From assembly GCF_901709675.1 (NCBI RefSeq), contig NC_051100.1, positions 1,116,001-1,180,000 on the forward strand: a stretch of DNA of 64,000 nt. Reading direction: 5' to 3'. Origin of the DNA: Syngnathus acus. Lineage: Eukaryota > Chordata > Actinopteri > Syngnathiformes > Syngnathidae. Positions 13,141 through 46,505 of the stretch are shown here, piece after piece. Positions within the stretch are counted from its first letter, which is position 1. Each line of letters starts with the position of its first letter. The translations under genes were made by a program, and so were the position numbers. Under the pieces are notes generated by a model. The model did no database searches. It worked only from the letters and a program-made list of their open reading frames with translations, and was not told the DNA's origin.

Positions 13141-16100
13141 CTATGGGTCGCAGTGAGAAAGTAGCGACGTAATCTCTGGGCTCATGTGTCCGACGGCCTT
13201 GGCCGCCTCCAAGATGGCTCTCCGGTACATCCCTTTCTTTTTGCGGTTGAAACGAGACCTGAAGAGCTCTCTGAAGGGTGAAAGTTTGGCAACGGAGAGC
13301 TGGGATGTGGTGGGGGAACCGAACCACGCCACCTTGGCCTGGGGCCACTGGGCTTCGCAGGTGGCCGTTTCCTCTTTGCGGGTGCCGCTGATGCTGAGGA
13401 CCCGTGCGGGCCACCAGGGGAAGCCGTGAATTTTGCCCCATACAATGTCTCCCACGGCCACGGCGTGACCTTCTTCCGTCACGCATTTTGTCATGCTGCG
13501 AGTGTGTAGGCGCACCGTGAGGGGGGGCACCGTCTTGCAATCGTCCCGTGAAGGTAATGAAGACGAGGTGACGGAAAGGTCTTCGCCAGGCGCCAAATCG
13601 CAGAGCTCCGGCGACGTGCCGTCCGAGCTGCAGGACTTGGATTCGTCCAGGCTATCGCTGCTGCAAACCGACAGGCTGGACGAATCGGCTTTGCGTTTAC
13701 GGAAATTGATGAGAAGCGTGAGGTCGTTGTGGCCGCGCTCGGCTTCCTCTCCTGAACTCCCTGACCACAACTCCAGAGAGTTCTTGCCTTCTCGCGAGTC
13801 CTCGGAATGGGCCAGGCAAGGTCCCGGCGCCCTCGGACTTCGTCTTCTGGCGTCGCCGACGAGTTGCGCCTCGTACTCCACCACGCTCTCGTCGTGTTCC
13901 CTCGGTCTCAGGCGGATATTGGGCGAGGGTGGTAAACCCTGACACACGGTCGTGAAGGGCCTCGTCAGTTTGAGTTTGGGAATGGATACAGTGAGACCGG
14001 AGCGGCGAGCGTCTAAAATGTGTCTTTGCTCCTTGGTGGCATTGGAAGGAATCTTGCCGTTCTCTCCCAAGCCATTATGCGCTAGCTGCTTGGGACAGAA
14101 GGGTTTGACTGAACCGTGGACTCTGGAAGGGATCTTCATGACCTCTCCTTTGCCCTGTGGAGTGCTGTATGAAATCTTGATGACAGGACTGTGGGGAATA
14201 ATGTCGCCTGTGGGGAACTTGTCCCCTTCAGCGTCACTCTTTTTGTCCTTCCTGAGACGTTTGGTGTCCACGCCGGTGCCGTTTTCCCGTCTCTTGTTGT
14301 CCTTGGCGCCATCGTTTTTCTTGGAGAGCTTATTCGGTGTATCTTTGTCTTCATCGGCGTCGTCGTCGCTGTGTAGTGTGTTTTCCTTTCGGGAATTCTT
14401 TGTATTGTTCGCGCCGTCTTTGCTGTCCTCGTCGCTATTCAAGGTGTTTTTGCATTTCTCGCAAAGTACCTGGCGCGGCCGCAGCCGGATGGTACTCATG
14501 GTCATGCGGCCGGGCTCTCGCGTCCGCCTCTTCTTCCTCTTTATGGGTCGGGGAGGGGGCTGCGGTACCCATTGGTTGTAGCTGTGGCGTACCCATAAAG
14601 GCTGGGGGAAGGGGGCTCCTTCAAAATAAGGAGGGTATGGCGTCTGCCCAGCTGGCACTGGTGTGGGAACTGGGCAAAGTGGTGGTGGAGGAGGCGCAGG
14701 AGCTAGACTGCTTTCAGGGAGACTATTTTCATCCTTTGGTCTTTGTGCCGCCTGGCTGGGAGATTTGGAAGCTTGCTCCTCACCCAGAACGTCGTCGGCT
14801 ATTTCACAAGTTGTTTGAGATACCGCCGGGAAGTCGACCGCTTTCGCCGCCAAATCTGGCAAACAGAAGAGCCCGGTCCTGAAATGAGGATGACGAAGAA
14901 AAAAAAGACATGAGTAAAGTTCATTCAAACATTCCAATCACATTGTTACTTTGCAGTTTTACACAACCATTACATTCCTAGCTTAAGTTGAGTGCTTTTA
15001 TTTCACCACGTCTGAACGCAGCACAAATACATAGATTGTGTTTGATCTAAAATAGAAACGGCACAAAACTGAACAGAAAGGAAAAGCTGAAGGAACTTGT
15101 GATTTTACAATAAGGAAGTTGTAATATTACTGTCATAAAGTAATATCTGCCTGACAGTTTCACACACAAAAAAAATAGTCACTGTTTCCGGTACATCTAC
15201 AGTGTTATAAATACGTTTACGAGGTTAAAGTTGAACAATTTCAAGGTTGCGAAAGGTGCCCAAAATGAACTACTTTGTGCAAAACTGTGAGTACAACAAG
15301 GCAATTCCTGCCGCACTTGTGTTTTTCATCGAAATATTTACCATTATGGCATTTCAAAGTCATAGACAGCAGGCAATGAACTATTTTGCACAGCGTTGTG
15401 ACAATAGGTTGTCAAGAAGCCACACTCACAAAGCGTGAAACAATTCTTTTCACCTGTATGTTGAAAATTCTTCATTTGTGGGGGCTGGGGACAAAGGGTT
15501 TTGCACTCAATAGAAGATTTAATGTCACTCTCAAAACATTCAGACAGACACATTATGATGGTTGTGCTACAATAGTGTTGTTTTCATTAGAAGACAAAGC
15601 CACTAAGTGACTGCCTTTCTCCTCGTTTTTATTCTATATCAATCTATTTATACGTTCCTGGCTAATTTGGGGTTATGTGTGGTGAGATTTTTAATGAGTG
15701 TACAATTAGTGTGCTGGTCATCCCCTGGAGAAGAAGCGGTCAGCACTGAATAAAAGTCTCTTGACATGTTTCCCCTCTATTGATGTGGCACTCGGGAAGC
15801 ACGATACTCACCTTTACACACACAGACACACACACACACAGTGCTGTTGGCTGTGACAGGGAACAGGCAAGGCAGGTCAAGCATACCACAAGGACACGGC
15901 ATATAGCTCAATACGATGACACTTGATGTTGTGTTCAGTGTTAAGTAAGAAGATCTGCTACATATATCAATTGTGAAATGTACAATGTTACGAGGACAAA
16001 ATGAACATTTTGTGACCCTCAATCACGGCCTAGTTGAAATGAAGGAAGGGTAATATGAAGAGCAACCTACACATACTTTGTGGGCAACAATCGGATTCTG

Positions 16101-17032
16101 CTAGTCTATTCATAGCTTTTAAAAGGTGCAACAACGCTTACATTTGACACGCACACAGAGAGGAGCAGAGAAGACGTTACACATTGGCACTTGCCAACAA
16201 TGTATGCCTTCATGGCCCTCACTCACTTTTCAAAAGAGCTGACTGTCAAAAGATCCAATTGATCAAACAGAACTCAATGTTACTTGAAAGCTCAAGTTGG
16301 ATTCATTGTCAGCACTGCGTGATCACATTCAATCCTAATACTATTCAATCTGTAATGGAAGAAAAAGATGTCTTTTTAATCAGCCTTGCTACAATACCTG
16401 ACTTCTTTTAAAAGGGGCATCACTAAGGAAAAGTTGTCACATGTAACGATGTTTTGAGACATTACATACACACTGAATGGCTAAAAAAAAAAAACATTCC
16501 CTGTTTATGCTCAATACGTAGGAGCTGATTTGTATGATTAGTGCTAACAATAAGCTATAGATGAACCTCCTGACATTTGCTGTTGTTCACATCAAGCCAT
16601 TTGCAATCTCAGTCAATGTGGCATCTTTCTTGACATTCGGAACACAGCGGAGGTGAAATGACGCTCTTGACTTAGTTATCGTCAGCTATTATGAAAATAA
16701 AGATATTAGCTTGAAAGCTAGCACGATAGCTACAGTGTCAGCTACAATAACCCATATGCTTTCCTTATTGAGGCCCAGGTGGCTAACTAGCCTGTGCTAG
16801 CAGTTAGCATCCACGGTCCACTAGCCGCAAGCTCGATCCGATTAATTTGAGCTCGAAAAGATCAAAGTGAACATGAGGCAAATGAGACTCACTTTTTGTT
16901 GCAGTCGAGTAATATCCCCGTATAGCTTCTCTCTCGATAGGTCAGCGTCACCAGTAGCGTATCGTTAACTATTTGATCGATAGTGACAGGTAGCCGAGAG
17001 CCGGCCAGCAGCTCCTCGGCCGCAGCCTCCAT
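13141..17032 (-). CDS. pwwp2b: PWWP domain-containing protein 2B
   Basis: Coding exons on the minus strand are 17032-16893 and 14878-13141, joined in phase to give 625 aa (human about 590). The start is the ATG at 17032, giving MEAAAEELLAGSRLP. This aligns with the human N-terminus MEPRAGCRLP, whereas the open frame further upstream has only GTG. The first exon ends in GILLDCNKK, as in PWWP2B rather than PWWP2A. Next come a proline-rich segment with PYPPYFEGAPFPQPLW, a basic stretch IKRKKRRTREPGR (likely nuclear signal), LRPRQVLCEKCKNTL, a charged low-complexity part, and SPVIKISYSTPQGKGEV. The C-terminal PWWP domain spans about residues 519-610, with the FPWWPA core at 533-538. PWWP domains bind methylated histone tails and DNA. 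PWWP2A and PWWP2B are known partners of the NuRD core (MTA1-HDAC-RBBP) and of H2A.Z chromatin, which suggests a nuclear transcription-regulating role. Stop is TAG at 13141-13143. No frame break was seen. Confidence 0.95.
14879..16892 (-). other. pwwp2b intron 1
   Basis: The donor (AA|GTGAGT on the minus strand) and the acceptor (TTTCAG|GACC) are both good and keep the frame. The intron holds a CA microsatellite near 15825-15840 and, at its 5' end (about 16690-16830), a cluster of TAGC/GCTA tetramers. I see no other exon in it. Confidence 0.85.
15825..15840. repeat. CA microsatellite in pwwp2b intron
   Basis: A short, slightly interrupted run of CA dinucleotides. Confidence 0.8.
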
Positions 17033-17150
17033 GTTTCCCGTGGTGAGGTATCCGGCTCGGCGGTGCTCGATCCGGGCCAAGGGAGCCACGGTCGCGTCGG
17101 CTAAAGCTCCCTCTCCCCTTCGCTATTGAAGCAGGAGGCTACGGCAGGGC
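16893..17150 (-). promoter_or_regulatory. CpG-rich 5' end of pwwp2b
   Basis: CpG density rises sharply around the first coding exon and just upstream of the ATG (17032-17115), compared with AT-rich DNA on both sides. No TATA box is visible. This suggests a CpG-island promoter. The transcription start was not located. Confidence 0.55.
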
Positions 17151-17255
17151 ATCAAATGACGCCATCACCCCTACCAAGTCAATTACACTAATACAGCCAC
17201 CGCTGACATCACGCTGCCTGTGCAAGCAAGAGAAGCGAAAAGCTCTCAAGACCAG

Positions 17256-17328
17256 GCCTTCCTTTCCCTTCCCTTCCTTTCCCTTCCCTGCCTTGCCTTG
17301 CCTTGCCTTTCCCTGCCTTTCCCTGCCT
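17256..17328. repeat. Homopurine/homopyrimidine pentanucleotide tract
   Basis: On the plus strand this is an imperfect chain of CCTTT, CCCTT and GCCTT units. On the minus strand, the coding strand of pwwp2b, it reads as AAAGG, AAGGG and AAGGC. It lies about 225 bp upstream of the pwwp2b start codon. Confidence 0.85.
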
Positions 17329-20300
17329 CACTTTGACTTCGCAGTCATTATTGGCAACGTTTTGCCTCGGAAATGTCTTCCGTTTTGTCCGCAGCTTGAC
17401 GAACACCACGAGATTTTTTACACGCAAAATGTATTCGCATTCATTTGAACAGGATGTGTTACAGCTAACATAAAATACACCGTACAAGAAAAACAACAAC
17501 GATATAAGATGTGTTTTGCAATCCCAGTCGAAGATGGGCTCTATAATTAACCCTTGATTCCGTTTTTTTTTTTTATTTGATTGAATTAAAAAAATGTCGG
17601 GTGAAGTCATCTCAGACTGACTCAGTTCATTTTAGAGTTGGTTTGTATTACAAAAAACACTTGGTTATGTGAATTTGGTCACATAGATGATCGATCACCT
17701 AATTGTTTTGTACTTTACTGTCTATATTTGATATACAAACTAGTAGGATGTTGAAAAGATGACAAAGTAAGGACATGACAATTACAGTATACTCAAAGGG
17801 ATTTGTGTTGCCTTTATTTTAAAAATATATAGATGCAATGCCTCATGATAAATGATCAGTCTAATTGTCTCCTATAATCATTGCAAAATATTGTTTGATC
17901 ACATCCAATCTGAATTCTCTCATCTTCCATTCAGAAAAAGTCAATGAAATGACATCAACATGGCTGCTTGTGGTCATGAAGTAGGTCAGACTGGCTCCAC
18001 ATCTTCATGTGCAACTGCTGTAATGTGTACAGCAGCTGTCTGTGCCCCTCAGGTCTGTCTTATTTGCATTTTTTTTGTTCCTTTGCATGCCCCCTAAGAT
18101 GAGCTGCCATTTGAGATCTTACTTAGCAGATATGGAGGGCCGAAAAAGGTCAAAGGTTAAAGGTAAAACTAACCTTTGTATCCACCTGTTGCCATTCATA
18201 CAATAGAAAACGTCATGGCTTGCTTGGAGTATCAGCTTTGTATTAAACTACATGAACATCAATTTGTGAGTTAACCAGGACAAGCTCATATTCATTTGGC
18301 GAGTTTTGTTTGCAGTGGATATTTTCTTATGTAAAACGAATGCCATGGCCCTCTAAACATCGCTTTATGTTGCTGCTTTCGAGTATCATAGTCTATTCTA
18401 TTGTGGGTTGGGAAGATTGGACCACATGTGAGATATTGTCTGTCAGTGGAACTCGGATGGTTCAACATTTGCACACATCATTTGTTTCCTCCTTAACGTC
18501 ATGCAAAGTGAAACAAAAGAAGTGATGATTGTCTTTTGCAGGCCTTAAAAAATCCACTAGGTGTCGCTAGTTTCACTTTAGTGACTGTAATCTGGCAGAT
18601 GTAGGGCTTGTCTGCCCTCTTGTGGTGTTTAGTAGTTAGCATAGTAGTTTTGTTTTTATAAAAAAAAATATATATAAAGAGGATAAGCTATTTAGAGAAT
18701 GGCTGGCACATTGTTTTTTTCTTTCAGCAAAAGTACTTAAACTACCCTTTCTTGAACACTTTTTCGTTTTGAAAACTCTTTAAAAGATTTTTGGCTTCTG
18801 TGGGTGAGCCAAACAAAGTACATTGTAGTGGATTGTGATGGAAGAAAAACAGTTTTGACCTTCCTGAATGTGAATGTGACCTCGTGAGTGTTTAGCGTTC
18901 TGTTAGGACACAATAATAGTGCGTCACCATACCGTAATATTGTCACGACAGGATTAAAAGATCTTTAAGAATACGTAAATGCTTCTCGTCTTCAGAAAAG
19001 CTTGCTTGTTGTCCAGTCATCTCAATGCAGGATGTTTCTTTCCAATGCTGACTCTCAGACAACAGAACAACGAGAGCTCACTATTTAGATGGATACATGG
19101 AAAATTGAATGGTTTAAATTGCTATCTTAAATGATCCATTTTTTATTCAGGTTTAAATGAAAAGATATGTTACACAATGAGTATTTATGATTGAAAACGG
19201 TACTGTGTCCAAGACAATTATCACAAGACAGCAGATTTTTCCCAGGAGACTGCAGGCTTGTCTTTTCTAATAACCTTGGCGGAAGTGAGATGAGCAGGGG
19301 TGACTGCGCTCATTGTGCAGGAGCAAGCGCTCCTGCGGAGGGCTGTCTCGGTCTTCTCGCAGTGATTAGCCACAGACAGCGCTTGGCCGGCCAGAGTGCT
19401 TCCGTTTGGAACCCGCAGGTCATCGATTTTTTTTTTTCTTTCCATCTGGCTAAAAATATTACAGAGTTGGAACTGGAAGGCTTCAACTGTGTGGCAAATG
19501 GTGTCTCCAAGGGAACAGAGGTGACACTGGAGAAGCAGGCCGGGGAGCTATTTTAGTGGACAGACAGTGGGAGCAGATGGCAAAGATGCATGTGCATGGT
19601 GAAACAAGGTTTGCTGAAAGTTAAGGTGCCTTTGTTTCACCTGGAAGGGTCGCTCACTCCCTTGTCGCTTTAGGATAGGGCTCCTCAGCTAATGGAGGGA
19701 ACTGGAGCCCCTCATGCACAATGTCAATGGAAGGGAAAATGGCGGGGCACTTTCTCTCATTCAGTCTTTTGAGGCTTACCACACTTTGGTTGCAATGAAT
19801 GTCGTTTTTGATCTTCAACAATTGTATTTGATCTTAAACATTTAAGCACAGGAAGTCTTGATGCAATTCAAATCCCCTACTTCAGAGCTGTGAGGCAGAT
19901 GTGACCCCCTTTTAAAAGCCCTTCAACCAAATGATGCTAAAATTCGTTGTTCATAAACTTTTCAAATAGAAAAGGGGAAAATTGGCAAAGCACATTATGA
20001 CTTCTTGATGAAGATATCAAATTATAGGTATTTATTCTCTTGCTATAGTTATTTTGGCATATACTTAAAAGGTAGGATATGAATAGAAAAGGCAAATGTC
20101 AGCAGTCAGTCAGCACAGAAGAGTAAAAGCAGAGCTCCCTTCCTTGTGCAAGCCAATTTCAGATGCAACTATTATTTCTGAGGTACGCTCGCAGCAAATT
20201 CAATGATGACATTCGGGAGAGTATATGGATCTGATTTCCTTCAAGGGATGAAAAGATCACTGAAAGCTGAATACAGAATACCTTGCCGGGAAGCAGTTAG

Positions 20301-20780
20301 GTGTGACACAGTACTTGGAGAAAGCAATGTCATTTTAGAGGTGGCATTAGTCAAAAGAGAACCATTCCATGTGGTTGTCATACGTGACAGTCGCTCGACG
20401 TCGTTTTCATTCAATGGCCAGCCGTCAAGAGACTTGAACAACTACGACTTCCGCTTTGAAGTTTCAACATAAAATATCTTTAGGAACGTTCTGCAGTAAT
20501 TACGACCAATTATCAGTCCTGTAAAACCGCATCGTTCAGACTAGAAAAATGCCTTTTCATTATATATTAATCCAAACTTTCCCCCGTATTACCTTTCTGT
20601 GGTATTAGGAGATTTGCTTTTTAACTTTGAATCAAATGTAATCAATATTAACTCACGTGACCATGTTGATGTGATGACAAATCCCCATGTTGGGTAGACT
20701 AATCCAACATCTGTTTTTAAATACGTGAAATACGATATTATTCTTAAAACGGAATTGAACAACTTCCGATTTGGTAACTA
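17329..20780. other. Intergenic region between divergent pwwp2b and stk32c
   Basis: I see no supported exon. The stretch is AT-rich, with a fragment of the same teleost interspersed repeat as at 7240 (about 19863-19904). An 89-codon open frame at 20203-20472 has no recognisable domain or family. Confidence 0.6.
19863..19904 (+). repeat. Fragment of teleost interspersed repeat
   Basis: The segment 'caattcaaatcccctac' followed by 'cagagctgtgaggcag' resembles the tail of the common repeat 'gattcgaacccctgacctcagaactgtgaggcagatgtgc'. It is short and diverged. Confidence 0.45.
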
Positions 20781-20797
20781 CATGTAGCTTAACTCAC

Positions 20798-21060
20798 CTC
20801 TCACTCGGAGCCCCAGAGGCTCGAGTAAAGTCCGTGTGGTTTCCTCTCACGGACTACGGAAGACAACCGGACACGATCGAGACCGATTGACAAGCCTATC
20901 GTGCCCGTGGAACACATTTTCACGACACCGCCGTTGCTTGCTTCTCTTAAGAAGAAAACATTACTTTAACTCGCTCTGCACATGCATCACTCTGACCAAA
21001 TAATATTAGAAACCCGGGCGGTATGCAAAGAAAAATCAAATAAACAACGGGTTCGGTTTG
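20798..21060. promoter_or_regulatory. CpG-rich candidate promoter of stk32c (possibly bidirectional)
   Basis: CpG content is locally high compared with the flanks, and the stretch lies just upstream of the first stk32c coding exon. The minus strand carries a consensus splice donor (GAGAG|GTGAGT; donor bases 20797-20792), as if an exon of a divergent transcript ended at 20798. On the plus strand a pyrimidine-rich acceptor (TCCTGTTTAG) ends at 21090, so a separate 5'-UTR exon of stk32c is likely here. No TATA box was found. Confidence 0.5.
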
Positions 21061-21153
21061 CGTGAAATGTGTCCATTTCTTCCTGTTTAGCGTTTAGTCT
21101 CCCACTGAGGTGGAGTTTCTCTTCAAGAGGCGAGGAATGCTATCTGAGCATCA

Positions 21154-43096
<21,943 letters not shown>

Positions 43097-46000
43097 TGCC
43101 ACATCAGCTCTCTGCGCACGATCCAGGATGAAGGTCTCTCTCTCAGTGCCATGCCCATAGATATATTCTCTCCTTTGCGGTTGCCAGGAGGGGAGGAGGA
43201 AGCACACAGCGGGACTGACTCACTGTTGGACCCAATTAGTTTCATTTGGTTGCTCGCTTCCCCGGCCGGTGAGGCAAGAACCAAGCAGATTGTCCACCTC
43301 CTTGTCCGCCCTTCACTATGCTCCAACTTCTATGCAACGTTGCGCTTCATTCACAGCATTGCAAAGAGTATCACACGCTAGCGATGATGACATCCTGCCT
43401 GAGCAATTGCTCTTGGTGATATTTTGGTGGCTTTGCTGGTTTTAGTCCAGATGCATTTTCCTGCCTCCTTTTCAAAATGAGCCTAGGATGTCTGAATTAT
43501 TCAACACACACACACAGGCGCTTTTACAGTTTTAGCTTGTCTCTGCTTCACTCCTCCCCTCAGCCTCTCTCTCTTATGTCATGAATGCCCTAATTCAGAG
43601 CAATTGTATTTTTTATGTCCTGCCTGGTGTACTTGTATTGCCACACCTTCCTCAAATCATTGGCGTTTATGCAACAGTGTCAAACGAAACCGAATTTACA
43701 TTGTTGACATTGAAAGCGCGGCTCCAAAAGATGCCGTCATTCAGACCTTGTATATTTAAGACGTAAGGTAGAGTTAAGATTTGGAACATGAACTAGCTGT
43801 CAGTGCTTCCAATTATTTTCACAATCAACTCCAGTATTGCCATCGTGATAGTTGTTCGGTTGAAACGCGCGGGAAAACGTAGCAACGATCCACTTTAAAG
43901 CCCGTTCCAAACTGAAAACCATGTAAATAGCGTAAATTGTAGGTACAAAAAAAAAAGAAATCACCACAGTTTTATGTGGCGCTGCAAAGTCAACATATTT
44001 CAAGTCAACTAAAGAAGGAAGCTTGTGGAGTCAATCCTTCGCATTGCTTCGTTCTGCTCTTGGCTCCAAGTGTGCAGGCACATCTTGTAGGCAACATAGG
44101 CCAAAGCTTTTCTACCATTTGCATAACCATTTCTAAGCAAGTGTGTATGTGAATGAACGTGTTTTTCTTCTTTGTGTCAGTCCGGTGTCCAATCGTATTG
44201 CCGACGGTCAGTATTGGGGTCAGAAGGGAACTTAATGACATGCAAAAGAGCTGAAAGAATCTTCTGGCCTGCGTGGCGTTATCTGGCTAAATGACATAAA
44301 ACAGTACTTTTCGATATCTTTCAGTCCAACACGATCCATCACGCCGAATTATTTCCATTTGATAACTAATCCGAGTTATGATATTTCACGACAGTCATTA
44401 ATGCGCACAATGAAGTCATTTGTGCTTTGGTGTTCGGATGCATTACTGAATGTATTCAAACAAATGTTTACAAATGTAATACGTGACACTATCTGAGGAA
44501 CAAAACACTTTTGTCTTACCTTGCCGCCAAAAAAGCAAAACATTCAAGTTATGTAATCCTTTGATGCTTTCTAAACTGAGCTCGTGCATCCATGTCTTGT
44601 AAAAATCTTTGAATTTTGAGGTTGGACTCAAATGTTGTCTCTTTAAAATACTGACCTTAGTCCCCACACTGTTTAATTAGCATGATTGGGTTATTAAAAT
44701 GAATGAATGCGAAATCAAATGTAGCATCACCCAAGTCTGTCATATACAGTCTATTTTTTTTCCCATTTCTTATTTTTTATTATGCATGCGGAGTACAGGA
44801 TAAGCCTGATTTTGCCAAAGCCTGGAGCTTGAGCTTTCACGGCTGATTTGTGCATGCACAAGCTATTGATAATAGCATACCTCGATTTTCACACCATTGT
44901 TGACTCGGAGTGCAACTGGCCTGCCTCTTTCAACTGTATTGAATTGGGTGTTATATGGACGGCGTGATATTAATGTCATGTATGAATTAGCATCTGGGAT
45001 CCTGTTAGTTGTCTTGATAGTTTTAATGTTCCTACGGCAGTGAGAATGTTCTGGTGTTTTTTTTTCCCCGACAGTTGATGACTTGTCATTACGGTGAATA
45101 CAATTGGACAGTAAACATTTGTTTCCAAGTTGTACGAAATGAAAGAAAGCAAAGCGCTAAACGTAAATCCACTTGTATTACAGTGAACCCCAATGATCTG
45201 AAATCTGCCATTCGAGTGAGATCATCTAAAAAAAAATGATTTGGTATCATTGATTTCATGTCTACCATGCGCTTTTAGCAAATTCAAACACATTGTGAAT
45301 GCATTTGAATACAATTTGTACGTCGAATGTTTGGGGGGGGAAATACTGTACAGTATTGAAAAGTGCTGCATGCTGTCAATACCTCGAGAGGGCAGTAATG
45401 TTTGTAGTTCCATAGCCAGGTAGGTTGAGTGTCAATTCCGAACTTCTTCAAACAACTGCTGTAACAAGCGTCCTTCATAAAGCATATCAAGGAGGTTTAT
45501 TTTCTCCTGTATGGTCAGGATCTTCCTCTCCAAAATGTTGTCAGATGATGCCATCGTAGAGCTAAAAAGTATCCTATCCCAGAACGAGCGACGTTACCAG
45601 CAGCCAATCCGAGCCGAAAATCCAGTGATATTGCTTCGTACGCAGTACATATTTTTTGAATTGCAATATATTTCTTTTCAACACAGTACAGAAAAAACCT
45701 GACAGTACTACACAAAAACAGCACACTTGTCAAACTGTGCCATCGGAATGGTTTCGAGTTGTTACTCTAGCGTTCAATGACGACATATTCCATGTTTTAA
45801 TGTTCAAGGCTCATACACTCGCTGGGTGAGTGAGTGGAAGAAGGGGTTCCAAAAAAGGAAGAAAATATTCCATATTTGGGCAAATTGATTGAAACGGTGT
45901 GCACATCATTTCAAATCCAGTCTGTGTGCATTCTGCTGTATGCCAATTATTGCTCAATGAAGAACTGTTTTGATGATTGTAGCTTTGAATGCCAGTCCCT

Positions 46001-46400
46001 TTGTTTTTTTTGATAGCAGTGATCATTCCCAGCTGGACATTGCTTGCTCACTTTACTGGCGTGTTCCTCAAGTGGTAGTTTGGATGCTCTTTGGTGTTTT
46101 TAAAGCGCTCTGTGCTTGTTTTTGAGCAGCAAAGCATGTCTCCTAATCAGCAGTGGTCCAGTGGATGCCCTCAAGGAATGCAAAAGTGTCGATGTTTGAA
46201 CTGTCCGTTACACTTTGAAAGTCGCTGCCCTGTTACCATTCAATTCGGACGATGCAATTTATGTTTCTCCTTTCTTCCATATGATCCTACAATGCATCAT
46301 TTTGCGCAGTGGGATTTTTATGAGGGGATTTGATGAAAAAGCCTTGTTCTGTAAACTGCTTTTGTGTTCTAAACATGCTGCTTTCATAAAGAAATAAAAC
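43097..46400 (+). other. stk32c 3' flank: probable 3'-UTR and intergenic DNA
   Basis: No other gene is visible. Candidate polyadenylation signals on the plus strand are ATTAAA at 44693-44698 and AATAAA at 46393-46398. If the last is used, the 3'-UTR would be about 3.3 kb and would end about 100 bp from the stop codon of plac9 on the other strand. Confidence 0.45.
46393..46398 (+). terminator. Candidate polyadenylation signal AATAAA for stk32c
   Basis: A canonical hexamer on the plus strand, the last one before the convergent plac9 gene. Usage was not tested; ATTAAA at 44693-44698 is an alternative. Confidence 0.35.
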
Positions 46401-46505
46401 TCCTTTCCAGAAGGTGTCATTGGGCTGTTTTTGTCTTGTGAAGCAATTCGCTGGTGAGTCAGTCAACTGGTGATATCATATGCAATACTGCAAAATCCCT
46501 CTCAT

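Noticed and set aside
13141-17032. PWWP gene as pwwp2a
   Set aside because: GILLDCNKK, PPYPPYFEGAPFPQPLW and SPVIKISYSTPQGKGEV are PWWP2B features; PWWP2A differs at these places.
17033-17089. Longer N-terminus of pwwp2b from 17089
   Set aside because: That frame opens with GTG, which is not expected to start a vertebrate gene; the ATG at 17032 aligns with the human start.
20203-20472. Independent 89-aa gene
   Set aside because: Single open frame with no recognised domain, no splice support and AT-rich surroundings.
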